From Methanofollis ethanolicus (GTDB lineage: Archaea > Halobacteriota > Methanomicrobia > Methanomicrobiales > Methanofollaceae): 64,000 nucleotides of DNA. The stretch covers positions 434,001 to 498,000 of the forward strand of contig NZ_BCNW01000001.1 in the NCBI RefSeq assembly GCF_001571385.1, in the 5' to 3' direction. The notes under the pieces were generated by a model, which was not told where the DNA came from, did not search any database, and saw only the letters and a program-made list of their open reading frames with translations. Made by a program: the position numbers and the translations under genes. Shown here piece by piece: positions 16,969 to 25,840 of the stretch (its first letter is position 1; each line of letters begins with the position of its first letter).

Positions 16969-18035
16969 AGACTGCCATCTTCCATGACTATTTCGGGGCT
17001 ATCGGCGGCGGGGAGAAGGTCGTCGTCACTCTTGCAGAGGTGCTCGGTGCCGACATCATCACCACCGACGTCGATGCCGTCGAGAAGATGGACACATCCG
17101 TCCCGGTCATCAGCCTGGGGAAGACGATACAATTTCCCCCTTTGAAGCAGATCTCCGCAACACGATCTTTTTCCTCCTGTGATCTCTCGGACGACTATGA
17201 TTTTTTTATTTTCACCGGGAACTGGAGCCATTACGCGGCGCACTGTCATCACCCGAATCTCTGGTACTGCTATACTCCGGTGCGGGCCTTCTACGACCTG
17301 TATGACACTTTCCTCCGGCGTCAGGACCCGGTGACCGGGCAGGCCTTCCGCCTCTGGGCGGGCGTTCACCGGAGGCTGGACCAGCGGTCGGTTCGGCAGG
17401 TCGACCGCATCGTCGCGATCTCGGAGACGACCCGTGAAAGGGTCCGTGCCTACCACCAGCGGGAGGCGGATGTCATCTACCCGCCGGTGGACACCGCGAA
17501 GTTCTCCTGCAGGGAGTACGGGGACTTCTGGCTCTCGGTGAACCGCCTGTACCCGGAGAAGCGGATCGAACTCCAGATCGAGGCATTCCGCCGGATGCCG
17601 GAGGAGAGGCTGATCATTGTCGGCGGGTATGCGGCAGGGGATCACGCTGCCGGATATGCACGGAAGATACAGGACAATCTCCCGCGGAATGTGGAGGTCA
17701 GGGGCGAGGTCCCGGAGGCGGACCTGCTCGACCTCTACTCCCGGTGCCGGGGCCTCGTCTGCACCGCGGTGGACGAGGACTTCGGCCTCACCCCTATCGA
17801 GGCGATGGCGAGCGGGAAACCTGTCGTCGCCGTGGACGAAGGGGGCTTTCGGGAGACCGTGACCCCGGAGACCGGGGTGCTCGTGGAGGCGGACGTGGAG
17901 AGGATCCGCGACGCCGTCCTCGCCGTCTCGAAAGACCCCGAACAGTACGGGGGCGCCTGTCTCAGGCGGGCCGAGGCCTTCGCCCTCCCCCGTTTCGCAG
18001 ACCAGATCCGTGCCGTGGTGAATGATGGTGTTTAG
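16965..18035 (+). CDS. Family 4 glycosyltransferase
   Basis: 356 residues. [20 protein letters not shown] is the N-terminal strand and glycine loop; [15 protein letters not shown] and [13 protein letters not shown] are typical of GT4 enzymes acting on O-antigen-like glycans (WbdA/WbaZ-like mannosyltransferases); [18 protein letters not shown] and [20 protein letters not shown] form the donor site. It overlaps the dehydratase gene by ATGA and the permease gene by 14 bases. I infer a mannosyl- or deoxyhexosyl-transferase that builds the polymer exported by the Wzm/Wzt pair; the sugar cannot be read from the sequence. Confidence 0.88.
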   Translation: MKTAIFHDYFGAIGGGEKVVVTLAEVLGADIITTDVDAVEKMDTSVPVISLGKTIQFPPLKQISATRSFSSCDLSDDYDFFIFTGNWSHYAAHCHHPNLWYCYTPVRAFYDLYDTFLRRQDPVTGQAFRLWAGVHRRLDQRSVRQVDRIVAISETTRERVRAYHQREADVIYPPVDTAKFSCREYGDFWLSVNRLYPEKRIELQIEAFRRMPEERLIIVGGYAAGDHAAGYARKIQDNLPRNVEVRGEVPEADLLDLYSRCRGLVCTAVDEDFGLTPIEAMASGKPVVAVDEGGFRETVTPETGVLVEADVERIRDAVLAVSKDPEQYGGACLRRAEAFALPRFADQIRAVVNDGV

Positions 18036-18804
18036 TCATTTCAAGGAACTCTACGGGCACCGGAACCTCATCTGGACCCTTGCATGGGGAGAGTTCAAGC
18101 AGAGGTACAAGAACTCCGTGCTCGGCTACTTCTGGTCCCTTCTTGAGCCCCTGCTGATGCTCATCGTCCTGTACGTGGTCTTCTCGAACCTGATGCGGGT
18201 CCAGGTGGAGTACTACCAGCTCTTCCTCCTCCTCGGCATCATCCTCTGGAACTTCCTCTCGCGGGCGACCTCGATGGGCCTCAACGCCATCCTGGGAAAA
18301 CCGAGCATGGTCCAGAAGATATACTTCCCGCGGGACATCCTGGTGATCTCGTCCTGCATCACGGCCCTCCTGATGAGTATCTTCGAGTCCGTGATCTTCG
18401 TCATCTTCATGGCGTACTTCCAGGTCCCGCTCTCGGCAAACCTTGTCTACGTGCCCCTGATCATCGCGCTCCTCTTCCTCCTCTCCATGGGCCTCTCCCT
18501 CGCCCTTGCCGCTCTCAACGTCTTTTACCGCGACGTCCAGTTCATCTGGGCGGTGATTCTCCAGGCCGGGTTCTTTGCGACGCCGATCCTCTACCCGATC
18601 ACCATCTTCGACGAGAGCCTGCAGAAGGTCTTCCTCCTCAACCCCATGGCCCATATCATCACGGCCGCACGGGACACGATCATCTATTCCACCCCCGCGG
18701 CACCGGGGTCACTGCTCTATGCAGGGGCTATGGCCGTCATCGCCCTCGGTGTGGGATACCTCATCTTTGCACATTATGAGCCGCGCTTTGCGGAGGAGAT
18801 GTAA
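18022..18804 (+). CDS. Polysaccharide ABC exporter, permease subunit (Wzm-like)
   Basis: 260 residues with six membrane helices. [41 protein letters not shown] is the ABC-2 family 'amphipathic entry helix plus first membrane helix' characteristic of polysaccharide exporters (quoted here in overlapping short parts: [14 protein letters not shown] is the diagnostic core). The protein should pair with the Wzt-like ATPase immediately downstream, whose start overlaps this stop by one base (TAATG). It moves undecaprenyl- or dolichyl-linked glycan across the cytoplasmic membrane. The start at 18022 lies inside the preceding gene; a second ATG follows at once, so either could be used. Confidence 0.9.
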   Translation: MMVFSHFKELYGHRNLIWTLAWGEFKQRYKNSVLGYFWSLLEPLLMLIVLYVVFSNLMRVQVEYYQLFLLLGIILWNFLSRATSMGLNAILGKPSMVQKIYFPRDILVISSCITALLMSIFESVIFVIFMAYFQVPLSANLVYVPLIIALLFLLSMGLSLALAALNVFYRDVQFIWAVILQAGFFATPILYPITIFDESLQKVFLLNPMAHIITAARDTIIYSTPAAPGSLLYAGAMAVIALGVGYLIFAHYEPRFAEEM

Positions 18805-20000
18805 TGAGAGTCATCGACGTCGATCATGTAGAGAAGGTCTTTCGCATCCCGCACGAGAAGAGGACGACAGTCTTCGAGGCCCTGACCGGTCTCCTGCGGC
18901 CGACACAATACGAGACTTTCCCGGCCTTGAAGGACGTCTCCTTCTCCGTGGAGGAGGGGGAGATGTTCGGGATCATCGGCGAGAACGGGAGCGGGAAGAG
19001 CACCCTCCTCAAACTCCTTGCACGGATCATGCGGCCGACGCGGGGGGAGGTCTCGGTCCACAAGAAAGTGACGCCCTTCCTTGAACTCGGCGTCGGTTTC
19101 AACCCCGACTTCACCGCAGTGGAGAACATCAGGACCTACGCCACGATCATGGGCCTCTCGAAGCGGGAGATCGAGGGGAGGATCGACGAGATCCTGGACT
19201 TTGCAGGGCTCGAACGGTTCCGGGACACCCGGCTCAAGAACTTTTCCTCGGGGATGCAGGTCCGCCTCGCCTTCTCGACCGCTATCCAGACCGATCCCGA
19301 GGTCCTTCTGATGGACGAGGTGCTCGCGGTCGGCGACATGGAGTTCCAGCAGAAGTGTCTGGACGTGCTGAACAGGTACAGGAAGGAGGGGGTGACGATC
19401 ATCTTCGTCTCCCACGATCTCGGGTCTGTCCGCCGGTTCTGCGACCGGACCCTCCTCCTGAACCACGGCGAGCAGGTCGCCCTCGGGGAGACGGACGAGG
19501 TGATCGACAGTTATGTCTATGGGCGGACTGAGGAGGGACCTGCAGAGGTGGAAGAGCCTGCACGGGCCGAGGAGTCCGAGGGCCGCCGGGGAAATAAAAA
19601 GGTCGAGATCACCGGCGTGACGTTCCTGGACAAGTTCGGCAGGGAGGGCGTGCGTTTCAACTCCTTCGATCCCATGACCATCAGGATCTTCTATGACGCC
19701 CACGAGCGGATCCCCGACCCTGTCTTCGGGATCGCGCTCTATTCAGAACAGGGAGCACACATGTACGGGACGAACACCGAACTGAAAAACATCTCTCTCG
19801 GGCACCTGGAGGGAAAAGGATATATCGATCTCCAGGTCGAGAAGGTGCCAATGCTTACGGGGAGGTTCCTCCTCACGGTGGCGGTGCACACCCACAACCA
19901 GCAGCCCTATGACTGGCATGACCGGGAATATACCTTCGATGTCATCCCGACGGGACGGGATGCCGGGATCGTTGATATCCCCTGTATCTGGCGGAGATGA
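18804..20000 (+). CDS. Polysaccharide ABC exporter, ATPase with C-terminal glycan-binding domain (Wzt-like)
   Basis: 398 residues. ATPase domain about 1-245: Walker A GENGSGKST, signature FSSGMQVRLAF, Walker B VLLMDEVLAVGD, switch VSHDLGSV; the string ELGVGFNPDFTAVENI is a Wzt/TagH hallmark. An acidic linker (about 240-262, rich in Glu) leads to a beta-sandwich domain (about 265-398), like the Wzt C-terminal domain that recognises the finished, capped chain end. This implies that chain termination and export are coupled, as in O9a-type O-antigen systems. The next gene, a methyltransferase, overlaps by 4 bases and is the likely capping enzyme. Confidence 0.92.
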   Translation: MRVIDVDHVEKVFRIPHEKRTTVFEALTGLLRPTQYETFPALKDVSFSVEEGEMFGIIGENGSGKSTLLKLLARIMRPTRGEVSVHKKVTPFLELGVGFNPDFTAVENIRTYATIMGLSKREIEGRIDEILDFAGLERFRDTRLKNFSSGMQVRLAFSTAIQTDPEVLLMDEVLAVGDMEFQQKCLDVLNRYRKEGVTIIFVSHDLGSVRRFCDRTLLLNHGEQVALGETDEVIDSYVYGRTEEGPAEVEEPARAEESEGRRGNKKVEITGVTFLDKFGREGVRFNSFDPMTIRIFYDAHERIPDPVFGIALYSEQGAHMYGTNTELKNISLGHLEGKGYIDLQVEKVPMLTGRFLLTVAVHTHNQQPYDWHDREYTFDVIPTGRDAGIVDIPCIWRR

Positions 20001-21547
20001 GAGAGATGGACGAGAATACCTTTGAGATCCACGACGGCGAGATCGACGTCGAGGAGATCATGGAGCAGATCCGTGAGAACGTCAGGCGGCGGAAGGAGGC
20101 CGGAATCTATCCCGGAGGTGATGCTCTCCCCGCGGGGGATGTGACAACTGCTGCTGGAGCGACTGATCTCCCATGGGATCGTGCCCGCCTGAACACCACC
20201 TCCGATATCCGGAACAGTAGTTACCTCATCAGTTCTCACCGGCCCGTGACGGGAAAATTCCTGGTGAAGGGGCGGGAACTCGTCCACGGCGAGGTGCGGC
20301 GGTACGTGGACCCGGTCTTCTGGAGGCAGAGCGAGTTCAATGGGAGTGCCGTCCGGGTCTTCAATGACATGGATGCGCGGCTTGCAGATCTGGAATCCCG
20401 GTTGCACCCTGATGGTGCATTTGTCAGTACGGTACGGGATGGTGTCACCCGGCAGGTCCTCGGCTTCCTCACCCGGATCAGGGCCGAGGTCAGGGGGGAT
20501 GTCGGCGGCCAGATCCAGCAGACCGAGGTCGAACTCAGGGACGAGATCTCCTCTGTCCAGAGGCAGACCGGGGCAGAGGTGCGTGATATCATCGCGGGCA
20601 TGAAGAGCGACTTCAAGGCGATCATGCAGGAGTGTCTGCGACGTGAGGATGAGGAGATACGGTCCGAGATCTCTTCTGTCACCGATGCCGTCGCCCGGAC
20701 AAAGATCGAGGTGGAATCCCTTGTCGAAGAGAAAGTCAGGGAGAGACTTGCCGGGATGGATGCCGAGATCAGGGACAGGGCCGGACTTGCCCGCGTCCTG
20801 GAGCAGAGGATCACCCGTGCCTCCCGGGAAGGTGCGGGCATTGCCGGGGCCTCTGAAGACGCTGGTGAGACCGGCCTGAACTACTTCGTCTTCGAGGAAC
20901 GTTTCCGGGGCTCACGGCAGGATATCAAGGCGCGGCAGGAGGCCTTCCTCCCCTATTTCGAGGACTGCAGGAATGTTCTCGACATCGGCTGCGGCCGTGG
21001 TGAATTCCTCGAACTGGCACAGGAGCGGGGGGTCGACGCCCGGGGCGTCGATATCGATGATACGATGGTGGAGTTCTGCAGGTCGAAGGGTCTGGCCGTC
21101 GAGAAGGTGGATGCAGTCTCGTATCTGGAGACCCTCGAAGACCGGAGCCTCGACGGCATCTTTATCGACCAGGTCGTCGAGCATCTCGAACCTGCCTACC
21201 TTGTCCGTCTCCTTGACCTCTGCTATCGAAAACTCCAGTACGGCTATTACCTCGTTGCCGAGACGGTGAACCCTCTCTCGTTCGTTTCGCTGGCCAACTT
21301 CTATATTGACATCAGTCATGTGCGGCCGGTTCATCCCGAGACCCTGAAGTTTCTCTTCGAGGTTGCCGGTTTCAGGGAGGTCGAGGCACGGTTCTCCTCA
21401 CCGGTGCCCGAGGAGGGGAGGCTGCAGCGTTTGTCTCCACCAGAGGGGATTTCGACGGCGTTCGTCGAGTCGTATAACCGGAATATCGACCTGCTGAACG
21501 GGATCCTGTACGGGGCCCAGGACTACGCGGTGGTAGGAAAGAAATGA
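19997..21547 (+). CDS. Coiled-coil SAM-dependent methyltransferase, probable glycan chain terminator
   Basis: 516 residues. An acidic N-terminus (DENTFEIHDGEIDVEEIMEQI) precedes a proline/glycine region, then a long helical stretch (about 110-285) with heptad-like repeats such as EVELRDEISSVQRQTGAEV. The C-terminal ~220 residues are a class I methyltransferase: VLDIGCGRGEFLELA (motif I), VDIDDTMVEFC, FIDQVVEHLEP. Known WbdD-type terminators combine a methyltransferase with a coiled-coil ruler that sets polymer length, and this protein has the same elements in the opposite order with no kinase domain. ATGA overlap with the Wzt-like gene supports joint function. ATG at 20006 is an alternative start. 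Confidence 0.82.
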   Translation: MREMDENTFEIHDGEIDVEEIMEQIRENVRRRKEAGIYPGGDALPAGDVTTAAGATDLPWDRARLNTTSDIRNSSYLISSHRPVTGKFLVKGRELVHGEVRRYVDPVFWRQSEFNGSAVRVFNDMDARLADLESRLHPDGAFVSTVRDGVTRQVLGFLTRIRAEVRGDVGGQIQQTEVELRDEISSVQRQTGAEVRDIIAGMKSDFKAIMQECLRREDEEIRSEISSVTDAVARTKIEVESLVEEKVRERLAGMDAEIRDRAGLARVLEQRITRASREGAGIAGASEDAGETGLNYFVFEERFRGSRQDIKARQEAFLPYFEDCRNVLDIGCGRGEFLELAQERGVDARGVDIDDTMVEFCRSKGLAVEKVDAVSYLETLEDRSLDGIFIDQVVEHLEPAYLVRLLDLCYRKLQYGYYLVAETVNPLSFVSLANFYIDISHVRPVHPETLKFLFEVAGFREVEARFSSPVPEEGRLQRLSPPEGISTAFVESYNRNIDLLNGILYGAQDYAVVGKK

Positions 21548-21610
21548 TGTGGAAACACCCTTCCCTCTGGTAAATGGGCCCGGGTTCTGACATCCGGGTG
21601 TTCTGGAACC

Positions 21611-22780
21611 ATGAAAGTTGCATTTGTTATTCCCTGGTATGGGGACATTCCCGGGGGAGCAGAAGCGGCATGCAGGGATACTGCATTGCATCTGGCACGC
21701 GCCGGCATTGAGGTCGATGTTCTCACGACCTGTGTGAAGGAGTTCTTGAGCGACTGGAATACCAATTACTACAGGGAGGGGGTATACCACGAAGACGGGA
21801 TTGTTGTCAGGCGTTTCCCTGTCCGAAAAAGGGACACAAAACGGTTTGATGCGGTAAATTTCAAACTTATCAATAATCGGATAGTGACCCCTGCGGAGGA
21901 AGGCGTGTTTCTTCGCGAGATGATCCACAGTGAAAAATTATATTCGTATGTCGCTGAAAACGGTGAGAACTACGATTTCCTCCTCTTTATTCCCTATATG
22001 TTCGGGACAACTGTTTCCGGATCTCAGATCCACCCTGAAAAATCGATTTTAATTCCCTGCCTTCACGACGAGAGTTATGCGCACATGGGCATATACCGTT
22101 CCATGTTCAGGAATGTTGGGCGAATTATTTATCTTTCCGAGCAGGAGAGACGGATTGCACATCAGATCTATGAAATAACCGGAAAGGAATACACCCTCGG
22201 TACAGGTGTCGATACCGGCATAGAATCGGATCCGCAAAGGTTCCGGGATACGTACGGTATTAAAGACCCATTTATTCTCTATGCCGGGCGGCGGGACGCC
22301 GGGAAGAACGTGGATCAACTGATCTCATTCTTCTGCGACTATAAAGAGAGGCATGGCACCGGTCTTAAACTGATACTTATTGGCAAAGGTGTTAGCCCGG
22401 TTCCGATCGAACACCGGAAAGATATCATCGATCTCGGCTTTGTTCCCGTTCAGGACAAATATGATGCGTATGGGGCCGCGACTCTCTTCTGTCTGCCTTC
22501 GCTTAACGAGAGTTTTTCTCTTGTGATCATGGAAGCCTGGCTCTGTATGGCTCCTGTACTTGTTCATGGAAGATGCACGGTGACACGAAGTCATTGCATT
22601 CGAAGCAATGGTGGTCTGTATTATAATGACTATGATGAATTTGAGGCATGTCTCTCATTTATTCTTCAAAATCCGCACATTTCAGACCTGATGGCCCAGA
22701 ATGGAAAAAAATACGTGATTGAAAATTATGGCTGGAACACGGTCGTGTCTGAATACATACGGTTGTTTTATGAGAGATAA
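21611..22780 (+). CDS. Family 4 glycosyltransferase, paralogue of the gene at 25841
   Basis: 389 residues. MKVAFVIPWYGDIPGGAEAAC opens the GT-B fold; VLTTCVKEFLSDW and VVRRFPVRKRD are shared almost word for word with the enzyme at 25841-27016 (VVTTCAVDYVTW, TVRRFPVDHERD). The donor site is NESFSLVIMEAWLCMAPVLVHG, and IRSNGGLYYNDYDEFEACLSF is again shared with the paralogue. Codon use is more AT-rich than in the genes before it, suggesting a different origin. The gene ended in a TnpB insertion element shortly after its stop; originally the GT at 24021 probably followed directly. Confidence 0.9.
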   Translation: MKVAFVIPWYGDIPGGAEAACRDTALHLARAGIEVDVLTTCVKEFLSDWNTNYYREGVYHEDGIVVRRFPVRKRDTKRFDAVNFKLINNRIVTPAEEGVFLREMIHSEKLYSYVAENGENYDFLLFIPYMFGTTVSGSQIHPEKSILIPCLHDESYAHMGIYRSMFRNVGRIIYLSEQERRIAHQIYEITGKEYTLGTGVDTGIESDPQRFRDTYGIKDPFILYAGRRDAGKNVDQLISFFCDYKERHGTGLKLILIGKGVSPVPIEHRKDIIDLGFVPVQDKYDAYGAATLFCLPSLNESFSLVIMEAWLCMAPVLVHGRCTVTRSHCIRSNGGLYYNDYDEFEACLSFILQNPHISDLMAQNGKKYVIENYGWNTVVSEYIRLFYER

Positions 22781-22782
22781 TG

Positions 22783-24018
22783 TCAACCGCTCCGCGCCTG
22801 TTTGGCCAGGGCTTGTACCTGCACTCTTACGAATGCGCTACATTCGGCTGGTTGACAGACAGCCTGCTCAGGCAAGATATACCCACCTGAGCAATGTTTC
22901 GAGCAGCATTGAGGTCAGCATGGAGTTGAAACCCGCATTTCCGGCACCGGAACGACGAGCCATCCCGATTTCTTTTGCAGGCATGCCCACACACCGAGCA
23001 CTTCTGCGAGGTGTACCGGGCATCGACAAGGACAACCTGCTTTCCCAGAGCCTCGGCCTTGTACCGGAGGAACTGTTCGAGTTCGTAGAACGACCAGGTG
23101 TTCAGTTTTCGGTTGAACCCCGTGCCTCTCCTCTTCTGGACCCGGATCTTCGAGAGGTCTTCCAGTGCGAAGACCGTGTACTCAGAGTTCACAATCTGCT
23201 TCGAGATGCAATGATTTGTATCAGTCACAAACCGTCTTTCCCGTCCGGCCATCCTGCGGAGTTTCCGCTGTGCCGACCGGGTGCCTCCGGACTGCAACTC
23301 CTGACGGAGACGGGCGTACTTCGACCGAACGCACTTCACCTGCCGAGAGTTGAAAAAAGTGTTGTCAGAACAAACAGCAACATTCACGATCCCCCGGTCG
23401 ATCCCGAGCACCTCGACCCGCTGTACCGGCTCTACATTCAGATGCTCCATCGAGATGTGGAGGTAAAACACCTTCTTCCTCCTATCATAGGAGAGCGTCG
23501 AAGAGGTGACAGTCCAGGAGAGGTAATTACGATGATACCCGGAGATTGGGACCGTCGCCTTGATCCGTCCTCGCACCGATGCGATGGTCGCAAGACCATG
23601 CACCAGATTCACCGTGATGACCCGCTGGTTGTACCGCATAGCGGCGAGCGGCTTTCGTTCTGGTATGGTCTTGCACCTGGTGGCTTTCAGTGCCTCACAC
23701 GCGCAGTCTCGCGCACCCTGCACCAGAGAGGACGGGAGATCAGGAACAGACTCACGAACACCCTTGTAGGTCGCCTTGTGGTTCTCCACCTTGTTCCACG
23801 TATGGTTCTCGAACCCCCACTGTGCGGAGACAGAGAACGCGGTGGAATAGGCTCTCATCGTATCGAGGAGAGCAGAGGAGCCGCCATCGGGCAACTGAAG
23901 TTTGAACGTGCTCGTCCTGATCACATGCATATGGGGACCATGGTAGCACAAAACGATATCGGAGGTGAAAAGGGCAATACCTCGCCGCACCTGTTGGCCG
24001 GGGTCTCCCTGCCCATTT
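22783..24018 (-). mobile_element. TnpB-only insertion sequence (IS200/IS605 superfamily, IS1341-like)
   Basis: The element carries tnpB but no tnpA, so it could only have moved with a transposase supplied elsewhere. Ends are approximate. Similar subterminal blocks lie near both ends on the plus strand: CCGCGCCTGTTTGGCCAGGG (about 22795-22814) and CCGCACCTGTTGGCCGGGG (about 23981-23999). Near the right end of tnpB is a hairpin, CGAATG/CATTCG around CGCTA (22830-22846), and a longer inverted repeat TGTCAACC/GGTTGACA (22780-22787 with 22850-22857). No long terminal inverted repeats or target duplications are seen, as expected for this family. It sits between two GT4 genes, in the opposite orientation. 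Confidence 0.7.
22827..23930 (-). CDS. tnpB: TnpB, RNA-guided RuvC-like nuclease of IS605-type elements
   Basis: About 367 residues with everything an active TnpB needs. RuvC-like catalytic acids are Asp178 (LGIDRGIVNVAV), Glu257 (VFALEDLSKI) and Asp339 (LHADLNAARNI), numbering from the ATG at 23930. The zinc ribbon between the last two is CSVCGH...FRCRKCG. A basic helical region (KLRRMAGRERRFV) lies between RuvC motifs I and II. TnpB is the ancestor of Cas12; it cuts DNA next to a short flanking motif, guided by an RNA transcribed from the 3' end of its own gene and the right end. A reading from 24032 would add 34 residues from the element's left end, which I reject. Confidence 0.93.
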   Translation of the reverse strand: MHVIRTSTFKLQLPDGGSSALLDTMRAYSTAFSVSAQWGFENHTWNKVENHKATYKGVRESVPDLPSSLVQGARDCACEALKATRCKTIPERKPLAAMRYNQRVITVNLVHGLATIASVRGRIKATVPISGYHRNYLSWTVTSSTLSYDRRKKVFYLHISMEHLNVEPVQRVEVLGIDRGIVNVAVCSDNTFFNSRQVKCVRSKYARLRQELQSGGTRSAQRKLRRMAGRERRFVTDTNHCISKQIVNSEYTVFALEDLSKIRVQKRRGTGFNRKLNTWSFYELEQFLRYKAEALGKQVVLVDARYTSQKCSVCGHACKRNRDGSSFRCRKCGFQLHADLNAARNIAQVGISCLSRLSVNQPNVAHS

Positions 24019-24020
24019 AG

Positions 24021-25076
24021 ATGAAGATCCACCAGATTTTACCTTCATTTTCTCCCGGGGACGCGATCGGGAATGAAGTGCTGCTGATGCGTGACCTCCT
24101 GCGGAGCTGGGGCTATGAGTCTGAGATTTTTGCTCAGAATATTTCCCCGGCCATGCGGGCCCGCCCCTATCGGGAGTATGAATGGGAATCATCTCCTGAC
24201 AATCTTCTGATATATCATTTTTCGATCGGTTCCGAGGTTTCCGATTTTGTCCGGGGTCTTCCCGATAAAAAAGTACTGATATACCATAATATCACGCCCT
24301 CGCATTTTTTCTGCGGTATAAACGACACCCTCGTCTTTCTGCTGGAAAAGGGACGTGAAGAACTTAAATCGCTCTCCGGGGACTTTGATCTCGCCGTAGC
24401 CGATTCCGAATATAATCGGATCGAGTTAGAGCGGGCAGGATATCATAATACCGGCGTATTGCCACTCATAATCGATTTTTCAAAGTACGGGGCCTGTAAT
24501 CAGGATATTATTGATGCATTTTCCGATGATTGGACGAATATACTTTTTGTAGGGCGTATATCTCCAAACAAAAAACATGATGATCTTCTCCGTATTTTTT
24601 ATTATTACAAGCGTATCAACCCGAAGGCACGGCTGCTCCTGCCGGGGGGGTATGACGGATGTGAGCCTTATCTTCGGCAACTTCAGGATCTGGCCCGGAG
24701 ATTGGGGCTATCTGATATATACTTTCCCGGAAAGGTGCCTTTCAGAGATCTTGTCTCGTATTACATGGCCTCCGATATTTTCCTGTGTATGAGCGAGCAC
24801 GAAGGATTCAACGTCCCGCTGGTGGAAAGCATGTTCTTTGGCCTGCCAATTATTGCCTATCTGTCTTCTGCAATCCCGTACACCCTGGGGGACGCCGGGG
24901 TCCTTGTTCGGTCCAAAAATTATATGGAAATCGCAGAATTGATGAATATCATCCTGGAGGATCCCGGTCTTCGAAATCGGCTGATCGCTCACCAGAGAGA
25001 ACGTTTAAAAGAATTTGAGTATGAGAAGGTGGCGGCGCAGTTCTATGCCATAGTTAAGGGGTTTGAACCGGAATGA
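24021..25076 (+). CDS. Family 4 glycosyltransferase
   Basis: 351 residues, GT-B fold. MKIHQILPSFSPGDAIGNEV resembles enzymes that begin with the 'xGDAIxN' acceptor loop; ILFVGRISPNKKHDDLLRIFYYY, LLLPGGYDGCEPYL and MSEHEGFNVPLVESMFFGLPII form the donor-binding domain. AT-rich codon use matches the GT4 genes on either side. The gene starts within a few bases of the left end of the TnpB element, so its former ribosome-binding site and transcript may have been cut off. A T-rich purine-poor sequence precedes the ATG, and I see no ribosome-binding site. Expression would now depend on a promoter inside the element or a leaderless start. Confidence 0.87.
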   Translation: MKIHQILPSFSPGDAIGNEVLLMRDLLRSWGYESEIFAQNISPAMRARPYREYEWESSPDNLLIYHFSIGSEVSDFVRGLPDKKVLIYHNITPSHFFCGINDTLVFLLEKGREELKSLSGDFDLAVADSEYNRIELERAGYHNTGVLPLIIDFSKYGACNQDIIDAFSDDWTNILFVGRISPNKKHDDLLRIFYYYKRINPKARLLLPGGYDGCEPYLRQLQDLARRLGLSDIYFPGKVPFRDLVSYYMASDIFLCMSEHEGFNVPLVESMFFGLPIIAYLSSAIPYTLGDAGVLVRSKNYMEIAELMNIILEDPGLRNRLIAHQRERLKEFEYEKVAAQFYAIVKGFEPE

Positions 25077-25840
25077 CCGCCCTCTCCATATTTCTGAGTG
25101 TATGCCCTGTCGGGACATCGAACGTGACTGGAGGGGCATGATCGTGAAGCAGGGTTGTTCAAATCGTGGGTCCTGAGATGGGCCGGATTATTTGTGCCGG
25201 AGAATATTGTGGGACGAGCATATCCCCAAACCGGTCAGACTCCTCAACCACGCCGATGACATGGCTCGTATTCAGTTCTGAACAATTTGGCTGTGGGGGT
25301 TTTTTTGGCTCTGGAGAAATCCTCCTCCATAGGTTGATGGTGCGTGCTTGATCCTCTGCCGTCCCGTTCACCCGGGGACTGACGCCCCCTGACCCCCGAA
25401 ACAGGATAGGGTCGGAGAAGAGAGAGATCCTGATGAAGGAGATTGCCCTCCACCCCCTATCGCAATGATGGGGGTCGGGGGGTGAAACCCCCCGGACAAG
25501 ACGCCAGAACAGGATTTTTCAGAACCGAATGTGCGTCCTTTCATCGGCGTGCATGAAGGTTCGGATCCGTTCTGGGATGACCTCAGTGAGAGGACGATCA
25601 CGTGTTCTGGGATGACCTCGACAACTGATATAATCAGGGAAGGAAATTAGAAGCGGCACTCTGTCAGGTTAGACCGGAAGACTGCATGGGGGGGATCGGA
25701 TAAATGGTGTTGCGTTCGTGTCGAAGGATGATGCAACGTCACTCTTCGGTCGGCATGGCATTTGCCCGGCAGTACATTCCGAGAAATGGAGACCTGAAGA
25801 ATCCCGGCGTTGCAATCGGTGTGATGTGAAGGTATCTTAA
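25077..25840. other. Long intergenic region carrying repeat copy B
   Basis: No gene is apparent in 764 bases. The stretch holds copy B of the 200-bp repeat (25385-25584). The last 15 bases of that copy (TTCTGGGATGACCTC, 25570-25584) recur at 25605-25619. From about 25620 the sequence is AT-rich and should contain the promoter of the GT4 gene at 25841. A frame running through the repeat is open for 77 codons, but it is not conserved in copy A. Confidence 0.6.
25385..25584 (+). repeat. Dispersed ~200-bp repeat, copy B
   Basis: This copy matches the reverse complement of 443-641 over its full length. It begins near CCCCTGACCCCCGAAACAGG and ends with GGGATGACCTC. The internal hairpin GGGGGGTGAAACCCCCC (about 25478-25494) is perfectly conserved, including its loop, while scattered differences elsewhere show that the copies have diverged only slightly. 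Confidence 0.85.

Noticed and set aside
25159-25601. Several 60-77-codon frames in the long intergenic region
   Set aside because: They run through a non-coding repeat, differ between its copies and show no protein-like composition.
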